From: Deltaproteobacteria bacterium
Lineage (GTDB): Bacteria; Desulfobacterota; Binatia; UBA9968; JAJDTQ01
Direction: 5' to 3'
Length of the DNA: 64,000 nt
NCBI GenBank assembly: GCA_028818755.1
Contig: JAPPNF010000170.1
Coordinates: 53,352-117,351, forward strand
The position numbers and the translations under genes were made by a program. This document shows positions 47,117 to 55,844 of the stretch, in pieces (positions within the stretch are counted from its first letter, which is position 1; each line of letters starts with the position of its first letter). The notes beneath the pieces were generated by a model, which worked only from the letters and a program-made list of their open reading frames with translations, did no database searches and was not told where the DNA came from.

Positions 47117-48111
47117 AGATGTCGTACCTGCAAGGCCTGGCGCTCGCCATCGACGAGGCCATGGCGGCCGACCCCAGGGTCATTGTGATGGGCTCTCGCA
47201 TGGGGGGCCACCTCACCGCGCAGGAAAACGAGGCCTTCGCCGCCGTGCTGGAACGCCACGCGGAGCGGATCTTCATGAGCGTGCCGATCGCGGAGTTCGG
47301 ACTCGCGGGCGCCGCGGTCGGCGCCTCCCTGGCGGGCGGGCGGCCGCTGCTGAGTTTCAACATCGCCAGTTTCATGCTGCATGGCTTCCCGCCGATAGTG
47401 AACGAGGCCCCCAATGTCCACTACACCACCGGCGGACAGTGCATCGCGCCGGTGACATGTTACGCACTGGGCGGCATCCGGGGGGGCGGTTCGTCCCAGC
47501 ATTCGCACCGGTTGCAGGCGATGCTGGGCAACGTTCCGGGGCTGCAGATCTTTGCGCCGGCAACGACCGGCGACGCCTATGGGCTGCTCAAGTGGTGCCT
47601 GCTCGAAAGCCGGAACCCGACGGTCTTCTTCGCGCACACCGCTTTGCTCCTGTCCGAGGACGAGATCGATCGGACGTCGCCCATGCTGCCCGTCGGGTCC
47701 GCCCGCATCAGCAGGGCCGGGCACGACATAACCCTGATCGCGCATTCCGTGACCGTGCCGAGGGCCCTCGAGGCAGCCGACGCCCTGGCGGCGGATCACG
47801 ACGTTTCCGCCGAAGTGATCGATCTGCGGACGCTGGCCCCACTCGACGCGGCGACCGTGGTCGACTCCGTCAGGAAGACCGGGCACGCCGTGGTCGTCGA
47901 CGAGTGCCACAAGAGCTTCGGCGTCAACGCCGAGATCGCGGCCACGCTGGCGGAAGCGGCCTTGTCGTATCTGAAGGCGCCCATTGGACGCGTGGCCACG
48001 GCCGACGTGCCGGTCCCCTACAACCTGAACCTGGAGCGCGAGATCAGCGTGACCCCGGACGAGATCGTCCGGGGGACCATGGCGACGCTGGAGGGTCGCG
48101 CGTCGGGTTGA
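47113..48111 (+). CDS. TPP-dependent dehydrogenase E1 component, beta subunit
   Basis: A 332-aa transketolase-like beta subunit. It opens MSYLQGLALAIDEAMAADPR, and VPIAEFGLAGAAVGASLAGG, NEAPNVHYTTGGQ, GGGSSQHSHRL and VIDLRTLAPLDAATVVDSVRKTGHAVVVDE match the family, with the C-terminal transketolase domain intact. It forms the alpha2beta2 E1 with the preceding gene. Confidence 0.92.
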   Translation: MKMSYLQGLALAIDEAMAADPRVIVMGSRMGGHLTAQENEAFAAVLERHAERIFMSVPIAEFGLAGAAVGASLAGGRPLLSFNIASFMLHGFPPIVNEAPNVHYTTGGQCIAPVTCYALGGIRGGGSSQHSHRLQAMLGNVPGLQIFAPATTGDAYGLLKWCLLESRNPTVFFAHTALLLSEDEIDRTSPMLPVGSARISRAGHDITLIAHSVTVPRALEAADALAADHDVSAEVIDLRTLAPLDAATVVDSVRKTGHAVVVDECHKSFGVNAEIAATLAEAALSYLKAPIGRVATADVPVPYNLNLEREISVTPDEIVRGTMATLEGRASG

Positions 48112-48186
48112 CGAAAATACGAGACACTTCCGGAACGGCTTCGCCAAATGTGGCGGATCCGATCCGTCGAAGAGCAGGTGGCGGAC

Positions 48187-49167
48187 ATGAAAGCGATGGT
48201 CGTTGTTCAGAGAAACGGGCGCGGAGAGCTGGTGCTGGAAGATGTCCCCGATCCCGTTGCGGGCGAGGGGCAGGTGGCGATCCGCATGGAGGGAACCGCC
48301 GCCAGTTTCGGCGACATCGAGATGCGCCGGGGGAATTACCATACCCCTCGCAAGCCGCCCTTCATTCCCGGACACGACGTCGTCGGCACTGTGGTCGCGC
48401 TGGGCCCCGGCACGGCCGGTTTCCGCATCGGCGAGCGGGTGACGGCGATCTCGCTCACGGGGACCTACGCCGAGCTCGTCGTGGCGCCCGCCGCCATAAC
48501 CTGGGCGCTGCCGGACGAGATCGACATCATCTCGGCCGCGGCCTTCCCCACCAATGGCGTCACGTCATACAACCTGCTCACCATGGCCGGACGCCTGGCG
48601 GCGGGCGAAACGGTGTTGATCCACGCGGCGGCGGGCGGCGTGGGGACAACTACGACCCAGTTGGCCAAGCTGCTCGGCGCGGGCACGGTCATCGGCACCG
48701 TCGGTGACGAAGCCAAGGCTGACTTGGCCCGCAGCCTCGGCTGCGATCACGTCATCCTGTACCGGACCGAACCCATCGCTTCCCGGGTCATGTCCATCAC
48801 GGGCGGCAAGGGCGCCGATGTGATTCTCGATTCGATAGGGGGTTGGGTGACGGAGCAGAACCTTGCATGCCTGGCCCCCTGGGGCCGCATTGTCGCCTGC
48901 GGCAAGTCGAGTGGGACCGCCGGTCAGATCCCGACCGATCTTCTGCACGCAGGAAACAAGGCCGCAATCGGCTACAGCACCGGCGGGCACCGTTATGAAA
49001 GGCCGGAAGCGTTGCGGCCGGCTGGCGACGCCGTGCTTGGCTACCTGCGCTCGAAGCAACTGAAAATAGTGGTGAGCGCCCGGTTTCCCCTCAGCGAGGC
49101 CAACGCGGCCCTGGACCTGGTGGCAAGCCGCAAGAGCACCGGAAGGGTCGTGCTGACCAGCTCTTGA
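48187..49167 (+). CDS. Zinc-type alcohol dehydrogenase/quinone reductase family protein (MDR)
   Basis: A 326-aa medium-chain dehydrogenase/reductase of the quinone oxidoreductase or enoyl reductase type. The N-terminal catalytic fold has PPFIPGHDVVGTVVALGPG, and the Rossmann motif is HAAAGGVGTTTTQLAK. The structural-zinc cysteine cluster is absent, as in zinc-free members. The start at 48187 (MKAMVVVQRN) follows AGGTGG. About 75 nt after the E1 beta gene, so it is probably in the same operon and may reduce the E1 product or an unsaturated intermediate. Confidence 0.88.
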   Translation: MKAMVVVQRNGRGELVLEDVPDPVAGEGQVAIRMEGTAASFGDIEMRRGNYHTPRKPPFIPGHDVVGTVVALGPGTAGFRIGERVTAISLTGTYAELVVAPAAITWALPDEIDIISAAAFPTNGVTSYNLLTMAGRLAAGETVLIHAAAGGVGTTTTQLAKLLGAGTVIGTVGDEAKADLARSLGCDHVILYRTEPIASRVMSITGGKGADVILDSIGGWVTEQNLACLAPWGRIVACGKSSGTAGQIPTDLLHAGNKAAIGYSTGGHRYERPEALRPAGDAVLGYLRSKQLKIVVSARFPLSEANAALDLVASRKSTGRVVLTSS

Positions 49168-49210
49168 CGCGTGGTGCCCGCCACATAGGTTGACCGCCGG
49201 TCGCCCCGAC

Positions 49211-49252
49211 AAGTCATCGCGCCTGGCCGACGACAAGAATTCTGCGCAACCT
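49211..49252. repeat. Diverged partial copy of the MITE body
   Basis: TCATCGCGCCTGGCCGACGA, then CAAGAATTCTGCGCA, matches the right half of the element at 36794-36956 (TCGTCGCGCCTTGCCGACAA, CAAGAATTCCTGCGCA). No clear inverted ends. It lies just before the dimethylformamidase-like gene. Confidence 0.6.
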
Positions 49253-49297
49253 GTTACAGGTTCTTACGGGACACGACACCAGCCAAGGAGACCGGAA

Positions 49298-51505
49298 ATG
49301 CTTCCCATCACCGCCTATGCCGACCGCTACTCGGTAGCCCCCGGCCAGACCATCGCGTTCAAGGTGAGCTCGACCGCGTCCGAGGACTACGAGGCGCGCC
49401 TGGTGCGCGTCATCAGCGGCGACCCCAACCCGGACGGGCCCGGCATCCGTGAGGAGCCCGTCGACGCCGCCTTTGCCGGGCGTTACCCGTCGCGGATGCA
49501 GCCGATCCACAGCGGCTCGTATGTCCGGGTCGCCGGCGCCGCGGCCCTGGACGCCCTGGGGAGCTTCACGGTGACAGCGATCATCTGGCCGACCCTGCCG
49601 GTCCTCCCCCGCCGACAGGCCCTCGTGTCACGGGTTGATACCGCCACCGGCGCGGGCTTCACCCTTGAAATCGACGAAGAGGGCTCGCTCGCCGCCACCT
49701 TGAGCGACGGCACCACCACGGGCAACGCAAGCGTCGGCAAGGAGTTGCGCGCACGCGCCTGGTACCGGGTCTTCCTCAGCTACGACGCGGACCGGGGTGA
49801 ACTGGCGCTCGGCCAGCAGCCATTCGCTTCGGCGATGATGATCGACGACTCGGGCGCCCTCACCACCGCCGCCGCGTTCGCGGGAAGCTGCGCGGGGAGC
49901 GGCGATTTCCTGTTCGCGGCGCGGGCGGGCTCGCCCCCTTGCGACCATTACAACGGTAAGCTCGAAGCGCCACGGGTACTGGGGACGGCCTTGGGCGCGG
50001 ACGCGGCGTTCCGCGCCGCGGGCGAGGCTCCCGGCTCCGGCGCGGCGGTGGTCGGGGCGTGGGACTTCTCCCACGAGATGTCGTCGGCGCGCATCATCGA
50101 CGCCGGCCCCCACGCCATGCACGGCGAGACCGTGAACCTGCCGACGCGCGCCATGAAGGGCTCGCGGTGGACGGGCGAGGAGATGTGCTGGCGCCATGCC
50201 CCGGAGCACTACGGGGCGATTCACTTCCACGACGACGACCTTTACGACTGCGGCTGGGAGACCGACTTCAGCTTCGAGGTGCCGGAGGACTTCAGGAGCG
50301 GCGTCTACGCCGTGCGCCTGCGCGCGGGCGGGGATGAGGACATGGTGCCCTTCTTCGTGCGCGCCGCCCCGGGGCGGCCCAAGTCGAGCGCCTGCGTGCT
50401 CATCCCCACCTTCACCTACATCGTCTATGCCAACTCCGTCCGCGACAGGGCCAACGACGCCTACCGCGAGCACGTCGCGCGCTGGGGGGCGAGCCCCTGG
50501 ACGCCGGACGAGCATCCCGAGTACGGCATCTCCACCTACAACTTCCACCCAGACGGCAGCGGGGTGAGCTATTCGTCGCGGCTCCGTCCCATCCTGAACC
50601 AGCGCTCCGGCTACTTGTCCTACGCGGACCCCAAGGCCGGCTCCGGCCTGCGCCATTTCCCCGCCGACACCCACCTGCTGGCGTGGCTGGAGGCGCTGGG
50701 CCACGACTTCGACGTCATCACCGACGAGGACCTCGACGCCGACGGCGTCGACGCCATCGCGCCGTACAAGGTGGTGATGACCACCACGCACCCCGAGTAC
50801 CACACCCCGCGCTCGCTCGACGCCCTGGCCGACTACACCGGGCAAGGCGGGCGCCTGATGTACCTCGGGGGCAACGGCTTCTACTGGCACGTCGCGGTCA
50901 GTCCGGAGTTCCCCGGCGCGGTGGAGATCCGCCGGGGCGAAACCGGCATCCGCGCCTGGGCGGCGGAGCCCGGGGAGTACTACAACGCCTTCGACGGCTG
51001 CTACGGCGGGCTGTGGCGGAGCAGCGGCCGCGCTCCCCAGCGCCTGGCGGGAGTCGGGTTCATATCACAGGGCGACTTTCGCGGCACCTGTTACCGGCGC
51101 CTGCCCGCTTCCCACGATTCCCGCGCCGCCTGGATCTTCGAGGGTATCGACGAAGAGGTCCTCGGCGACTTCGGACTGAGCGGCGGGGGCGCGGCCGGCT
51201 TCGAGCTCGACCGGCTGGACACGAACCTGGGATCTCCGCCCCACGCCCTCGTGCTCGCCCGCTCGGAGGAGCCGGACGACAGCTTCACGCTGGTCCCGGA
51301 GGAGATCGTGGCCCTCTACCGTAGACGTCCCCACCTCGTGCGGGATCTCCTCCGCGCCGAGATCGTGTTCTTCGAGACGCCCAACGGCGGCGCGGTGTTC
51401 TCGGTGGGCTCGATCACGTTCTGCGGCAGCCTCCCCCACAACGACTTCGACAACAACATCTCGCGCATGGTCGATAACGTGTTGCGGCGGTTTCGGAGCG
51501 ACTGA
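49298..51505 (+). CDS. N,N-dimethylformamidase large (beta) subunit-like protein
   Basis: A 735-aa protein of the DmfA2 family, slightly shorter than the about 760-aa characterised enzyme, which cleaves dimethylformamide to dimethylamine and formate. The N-terminal part (about 60-280) looks like a LamG/concanavalin-like beta-sandwich. The C-terminal part carries the family core, with SACVLIPTFTYIVYANS, HPEYGISTYNFHPDG, RPILNQRSGY, HLLAWLEALGHDFDVITDED and GGRLMYLGGNGFYW. Start supported by AAGGAG 8 nt before the ATG. No small DmfA1 subunit is evident. In this operon it may hydrolyse an amide imported by the TRAP system. Confidence 0.88.
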   Translation: MLPITAYADRYSVAPGQTIAFKVSSTASEDYEARLVRVISGDPNPDGPGIREEPVDAAFAGRYPSRMQPIHSGSYVRVAGAAALDALGSFTVTAIIWPTLPVLPRRQALVSRVDTATGAGFTLEIDEEGSLAATLSDGTTTGNASVGKELRARAWYRVFLSYDADRGELALGQQPFASAMMIDDSGALTTAAAFAGSCAGSGDFLFAARAGSPPCDHYNGKLEAPRVLGTALGADAAFRAAGEAPGSGAAVVGAWDFSHEMSSARIIDAGPHAMHGETVNLPTRAMKGSRWTGEEMCWRHAPEHYGAIHFHDDDLYDCGWETDFSFEVPEDFRSGVYAVRLRAGGDEDMVPFFVRAAPGRPKSSACVLIPTFTYIVYANSVRDRANDAYREHVARWGASPWTPDEHPEYGISTYNFHPDGSGVSYSSRLRPILNQRSGYLSYADPKAGSGLRHFPADTHLLAWLEALGHDFDVITDEDLDADGVDAIAPYKVVMTTTHPEYHTPRSLDALADYTGQGGRLMYLGGNGFYWHVAVSPEFPGAVEIRRGETGIRAWAAEPGEYYNAFDGCYGGLWRSSGRAPQRLAGVGFISQGDFRGTCYRRLPASHDSRAAWIFEGIDEEVLGDFGLSGGGAAGFELDRLDTNLGSPPHALVLARSEEPDDSFTLVPEEIVALYRRRPHLVRDLLRAEIVFFETPNGGAVFSVGSITFCGSLPHNDFDNNISRMVDNVLRRFRSD

Positions 51506-51607
51506 ACCTCCCTATTGTGTCGCCGGACCACCGGTGTCCCGCCCCGTGCGCAACTCCTCCTTGAGGCCCCCCCAATCTTGGGGAGGACCATGAAACCATA
51601 GAGCGCT

Positions 51608-51629
51608 ATACTGTTTCGATACTGTTTCG
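51608..51629 (+). repeat. Tandem 11-bp direct repeat upstream of hydrolase 1
   Basis: ATACTGTTTCG occurs twice with no gap, about 115 nt before the first DUF900 hydrolase. CTGAGACA also recurs at about 51640 and 51698. A possible regulator site; it does not resemble the palindrome upstream of the second hydrolase. Confidence 0.5.
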
Positions 51630-51744
51630 ACACGAGACTGAGACATTCTGGGGAACGAGTAGCAGAAGAGGCTCCAACGAGTTGTCTCTAGCTCATGCTG
51701 AGACACCACGGGGATTGCTCATGACTTCCCTGGAGTCACTGCTA

Positions 51745-52908
51745 ATGGCGACGACGCAACTCTACTACGCGACCAACCGGCACCACCGCGGAAGAGAGCG
51801 CTGGAAACCGACAGGATATGGTCCGGAACCGAGTGAGGACGGCACCGAGAACCTCCGGTTCGGGCTCGTAACCATCCGCTACGACCACGCAAAGGTCACC
51901 GGGTACCTGGAGGAAGACTGTGGATTCGGCGCCGGGAACGGCGAGAAGCTCTCGAGGTACTTCTACGACCAGAGGAACAAGGCAACCATCAATGCCTTCA
52001 CCGAAGAGCTCTCTAAGGAAGCCAACGAATCCGACCAGCCGCGGGGGAAGCTCGGTTCCAGCCGGGCGTTCTCCGAGTTGCAGGCAAAGATGAACAGTGG
52101 CGACCACGTCCTCATCTTCGTCCACGGTCCCAACATGAACTGGTGGCAGGCGGTTGCGTCCGCCCTCAGCCTGCAATGCATGCTGAACCGGCACCACGGA
52201 GGCGAGGCGTCCCCGGATCAGCCGCCGCGGGTTCACGTCGTCTTGTTCGCGTGGCCGTCAGGCGACCGGGAAGTCCCGCACTGGTCCTATTATTCCGACC
52301 ACACCGACGCCAAGGTGTGCGGTTATGCCCTCGGACGCGGCCTCCTCAAGCTTCGGGACTACCTCCTCCATGCACGGAACCTCGCGCGTCTGAATGGCGA
52401 GTTCCTTTCCGGACAGCCGATACACCTTCTCTGCCACTCCATGGGGAACTACGTCCTGCAGAACGCCCTGGAGCGAACCGCGAAGTTCTCCGTCGGCGGC
52501 AGGCTGCCGCGCATCTTTCAACAGATCTTCCTGTGCGCCGCGGATGTCGCTGCCGACGTGTTCCAGCCCGGAGAGCCCTTCCACAAGCTGTCGGAGATGG
52601 CGGAAGCCGTCACCATCTACCATAACAGGCGTGACCCCACATTGCCGTCTTCCGACTACGCAAAGGGCGCCGCCGACAGACTTGGGTGGGACGGTGCCGA
52701 ATGGCCCGCGTATCTGCCCGACCGTGTCCATCAGGTCGATTGCAGCCGGCTCGTGAGCGGTCTCATCGAGCACAGCTACTACCACTGCGGCGCGGTCAAC
52801 GACGACATTCGCCAAAGCATCGAGGGGATGCCGCAGGACTCGCGCGACCGCACCCGTGAACCCACCCGTCACGGCTGGCCGAATGTCTGGCGTCTCGTAG
52901 ACGGTTAG
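51745..52908 (+). CDS. DUF900 alpha/beta hydrolase, paralogue 1
   Basis: A 387-aa cytosolic alpha/beta hydrolase of the DUF900 family, function unknown. It begins MATTQLYYATNRHHRG. The oxyanion-like loop is LIFVHGPNMNWW, the nucleophile elbow is LLCHSMGNYVL (CHSMG), the acid is in YHNRRDPTLPSS and the catalytic His in PDRVHQVDCSRL. The start at 51745 aligns with the second paralogue; ATGs at 51682 and 51721 are in frame. Base composition is lower in G+C than the neighbours. About 240 nt of upstream space suggests its own promoter. Confidence 0.85.
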   Translation: MATTQLYYATNRHHRGRERWKPTGYGPEPSEDGTENLRFGLVTIRYDHAKVTGYLEEDCGFGAGNGEKLSRYFYDQRNKATINAFTEELSKEANESDQPRGKLGSSRAFSELQAKMNSGDHVLIFVHGPNMNWWQAVASALSLQCMLNRHHGGEASPDQPPRVHVVLFAWPSGDREVPHWSYYSDHTDAKVCGYALGRGLLKLRDYLLHARNLARLNGEFLSGQPIHLLCHSMGNYVLQNALERTAKFSVGGRLPRIFQQIFLCAADVAADVFQPGEPFHKLSEMAEAVTIYHNRRDPTLPSSDYAKGAADRLGWDGAEWPAYLPDRVHQVDCSRLVSGLIEHSYYHCGAVNDDIRQSIEGMPQDSRDRTREPTRHGWPNVWRLVDG

Positions 52909-52928
52909 GGAGCCGGAACCGACGGTCC

Positions 52929-54467
52929 CTATTCGGCTACGGCCGCGTAGATCGCTCGCACGGTCTCGATGGTGTCAGCCTGTTCGGCGCGCTTGTCGGG
53001 CCGGTACCGCTTGACCCGGGCGAAGCGCAACGCCAACCCGGCGGGGTACTGCGGGCTCGCCTGAAGGTCGTTGAAGGCCACCTCCACCACCACCTCCGGT
53101 TGCACGTAGACCGTGTGCCGGTCCCGGGCGGTCTCAAGCCGCTGCAGGATCTCCGTCTGCTCTCTGAGCATGGCGTCCGTCAAGCCCTTGAAGGTCTTGC
53201 CCAGCATGACGAACGAGCCGCCGGACGGATCCCGGGCGCCCAGGTGCAGGTTGCTGAGCCACCCCCTGCGGCGGCCGTGGCCCCACTCGGCGGCGAGGAC
53301 CACCAGGTCCAGGGTGTGCACGCGCTTGATCTTGAGCCAGCTCCGGCCGCGCTCGCCCGCCTCGTAGAGGCCGTCCGGGGCCTTGGCCATGACTCCCTCG
53401 TGGCCGGCCGAGACGGCCGCGGCGAAGAAGGCCTCGGCCGCTGCCGGGCTGTCGGTGATCATCCGGGGCATCCGCAGGGCCGCCGGCACCTTCGTGGCCA
53501 GGGCCTCGATGCGTTCCCGTGCAGGCGCGTCGAGAAGGGTATCGCCCTCCACGTAGAGGCAGTCGAAGAAGTACGGCGTCAACGGCAGTTCGTGGCGCAG
53601 CTCGGCGACGTCGAGCTTGCGGCCGAAACGCCGCATGGTGGTCTGGAACGGGTGGGGCTTGCCATCCGCCCGGAAGGTCAGCACCTCGCCGTCCAGGATC
53701 AGATCCCCGGCGCCTAACCCGCGCACAGTCTCCACCAGCTCGGGCACGGCCGCCGCCACGTCCCTCAGTCCCCGGGTGAACACCGCCACTTCCGACCCGA
53801 CCTTGTGGACCTGCACACGCGCCCCGTCCATCTTGTACTCCAGGGCGGCGGTTCCGAGCTGTCGCATCGCGTCGGCGACATCGTCGCAGGGTTGCGCGAG
53901 CGCCGGCAGGATGGGCCGCCCCGGTGTCAGTCGGAAACCACTCAGGCCGGCTTCTCCCTGGATCAACGCAACCGAGGCCACCTGCCCGAGGGAACCGTTG
54001 ACGAAGTAGGCCCGCCGCACGGCGCGGGACGGCAGCCCCGACGCCCTGGCCACCGCCTCCATCATGACCCCCTCCAGGACGCCGTGGCGCATCTCTCCCA
54101 TTACCAGGCGTTGCAGGAACTCCCGTTCCGTTTCCGAGGCCCGCCCGAGCAGCCCGGCCAGGATCTTCGTCCGCCGCGCGCTCGATCCGGAGCCCGTGGT
54201 CCGGCGCACATTTTCGAAACACGCGTCCGCATCCGCCAGGGTCAGGACGCCGCCTTCGGAAGGCCCGCCCGCCAGCGCGTCCTTCAGCATGGACCAACCA
54301 ATGCCGATCTTCCCCTGGGGCAGCTCACCGCACAGGTACGCTACCGCGACGGGGATCTCCGCCGGCTCCAGACGCCGCAGGCACTCGGCCAAGTGTCCGA
54401 TCTTGGCCAGCCGGCCGGCGCTCCGGGTTACCCGGACGGAGAGGTCGGCGAGTTCCTGAAGCTTCAT
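52929..54467 (-). CDS. ATP-dependent DNA ligase
   Basis: A 512-aa LigB-type ligase that seals nicks with ATP. The N-terminal DNA-binding domain spans about 1-180. The nucleotidyltransferase core has the active-site Lys212 in EYKMDGARVQVHK, DLILDGEVLTF, FDCLYVEGDTLLD, HEGVMAKAPDGLYEAGERG and WLKIKRVHTLDLVVLAAEWG. The OB-fold is C-terminal. The ATG at 54467 (with GAGG upstream) is preferred to the TTG before it. It lies 15 nt after a phosphodiesterase-like gene, so the two probably form an operon. Confidence 0.94.
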   Translation of the reverse strand: MKLQELADLSVRVTRSAGRLAKIGHLAECLRRLEPAEIPVAVAYLCGELPQGKIGIGWSMLKDALAGGPSEGGVLTLADADACFENVRRTTGSGSSARRTKILAGLLGRASETEREFLQRLVMGEMRHGVLEGVMMEAVARASGLPSRAVRRAYFVNGSLGQVASVALIQGEAGLSGFRLTPGRPILPALAQPCDDVADAMRQLGTAALEYKMDGARVQVHKVGSEVAVFTRGLRDVAAAVPELVETVRGLGAGDLILDGEVLTFRADGKPHPFQTTMRRFGRKLDVAELRHELPLTPYFFDCLYVEGDTLLDAPARERIEALATKVPAALRMPRMITDSPAAAEAFFAAAVSAGHEGVMAKAPDGLYEAGERGRSWLKIKRVHTLDLVVLAAEWGHGRRRGWLSNLHLGARDPSGGSFVMLGKTFKGLTDAMLREQTEILQRLETARDRHTVYVQPEVVVEVAFNDLQASPQYPAGLALRFARVKRYRPDKRAEQADTIETVRAIYAAVAE

Positions 54468-54482
54468 CAAGAGGCCTCGGGA

Positions 54483-55724
54483 TCATAGGCGCAGAGCGTA
54501 GAGCGGTACATACACCTCATCGGACGACAGCCCGCCGTGGTTGCCCTTGTGGACCCGGGCCTTGGTCTGGGAAGCCGCAACCTGAAATGCGTAGTCGTCA
54601 CGGGCCAACAGAACATAGTCGCCCACTCGGCTCCGCAGGGCCGGATGGGGTTGGCCCGGCCCCAGGAGCCCGCTCTCCAGTAGCTCCTCTCCGGTGATGC
54701 ACACGCACGCGTCGGCCAGATGCCGGGCCAACACCTCGCGGAACCGCCCGACTCGCCCCGGTCGGACGAAGCACGACACCTGCCGGCCATCCCCCGCGGG
54801 AAGCATGGCGAGGCAGTCAAGCAGCCCCGGCACCGCAGCCAGATCGATCCGCTTGGGGGGAGGCGAGTCCACCACACCGTGGTCCGCGGTCACCAGGAGA
54901 AGGGTCCCGGTACCGGCGAGCTGGCTCGTGAGACGGCCGAGGGAGGCGTCGATCTCGGCCAGATGACGCCTCGTCTCCCGGGCCTGGACGCCCTTGCGGT
55001 GACAGAGGGTATCGTAAAGCGGCCAGTAGACATAGGCGAGGCCGGGTCGTCCCTGCCGGGCGAAGCGCGCCGTCTGCCGCTCCATTCCCCTCAGCGTGTT
55101 GTAGGCTCCGTACCCGTTCCAGCGGGTGCCCGCGTTGGAATAGGGGCTCCGTCCCAAGGTGCCGAAGGACAGCAGCCGCTTGTGGCGGCGCACCGACGAG
55201 AGGTACGACGGCAGGCCGAGGTAGCGCCTGAGATTGAAGTCGCTGCCTGCCAGCGGCGTTCCGGTGAGTGTCTTCCCCGGCAAGACCGCGCCGACCAAGC
55301 CCAGGTCGTGGAGGTGCAGATGCCAGCTCAAGAGGCCATGCTCGGCAGGGGTGGCGCCGGTGGAAAGGGTGGTCACCGCCGCAGCGGTGGTGGAGGGGAA
55401 CACCGTCGTGATGCGCTCGAAGGGATGCCGGGAGAAGAAGTGACTGCCGCCGCCCGCGCCCATGAACCGGTCCAGTTGCTCGTAGCCCACGCCGTCGAGG
55501 ACAAGGTAGGTGATGCGCCGGACGCCGTTGAGCGTGGTTTCGTCCAGCGCGCGCAGCCCGAGGTGAGGAGAGATCCCGCCCAACGCCCGGATGATGGACG
55601 AGAGCAGGTTCACGAGAGAGCCGCCCCGGTAGTCCGGGAAATGGAAGCCCCCGGCCGTCCGGAGGCGGTCGAGGATGCGGGCACTCTGGTCGGCGCTGCT
55701 GTCAACGGCCGTTCGCACCCTCAA
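54483..55724 (-). CDS. Alkaline phosphatase-superfamily (nucleotide pyrophosphatase/phosphodiesterase-like) protein
   Basis: About 413 aa. Metal and nucleophile motifs of the type I phosphodiesterase family are visible: YLVLDGVGYEQLD, then the Thr region FPSTTAAAVTTLSTGATPAE HG, LLVTADHGVVDSP and the terminal NHGGLSSDEVYVPLYALR. It should hydrolyse a phosphodiester or phosphomonoester. The start is uncertain: TTG at 55724 and GTG at 55718 are in frame, and the frame stays open much further upstream, but there it is antisense to the DUF3891 gene. Cotranscribed with the ligase, perhaps in DNA end or nucleotide processing. Confidence 0.75.
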   Translation of the reverse strand: MRVRTAVDSSADQSARILDRLRTAGGFHFPDYRGGSLVNLLSSIIRALGGISPHLGLRALDETTLNGVRRITYLVLDGVGYEQLDRFMGAGGGSHFFSRHPFERITTVFPSTTAAAVTTLSTGATPAEHGLLSWHLHLHDLGLVGAVLPGKTLTGTPLAGSDFNLRRYLGLPSYLSSVRRHKRLLSFGTLGRSPYSNAGTRWNGYGAYNTLRGMERQTARFARQGRPGLAYVYWPLYDTLCHRKGVQARETRRHLAEIDASLGRLTSQLAGTGTLLLVTADHGVVDSPPPKRIDLAAVPGLLDCLAMLPAGDGRQVSCFVRPGRVGRFREVLARHLADACVCITGEELLESGLLGPGQPHPALRSRVGDYVLLARDDYAFQVAASQTKARVHKGNHGGLSSDEVYVPLYALRL

Positions 55725-55844
55725 ACGATAGAACAGGGACAACCGCCGGGCAACCAACCGTCGCCCCTGACGCCCCGAGACCTTGACTCCGCCGAAGGGA
55801 ATTTGAGATGAGGAATACAGTCCGCGGTCAAAGGAGGACCGACC

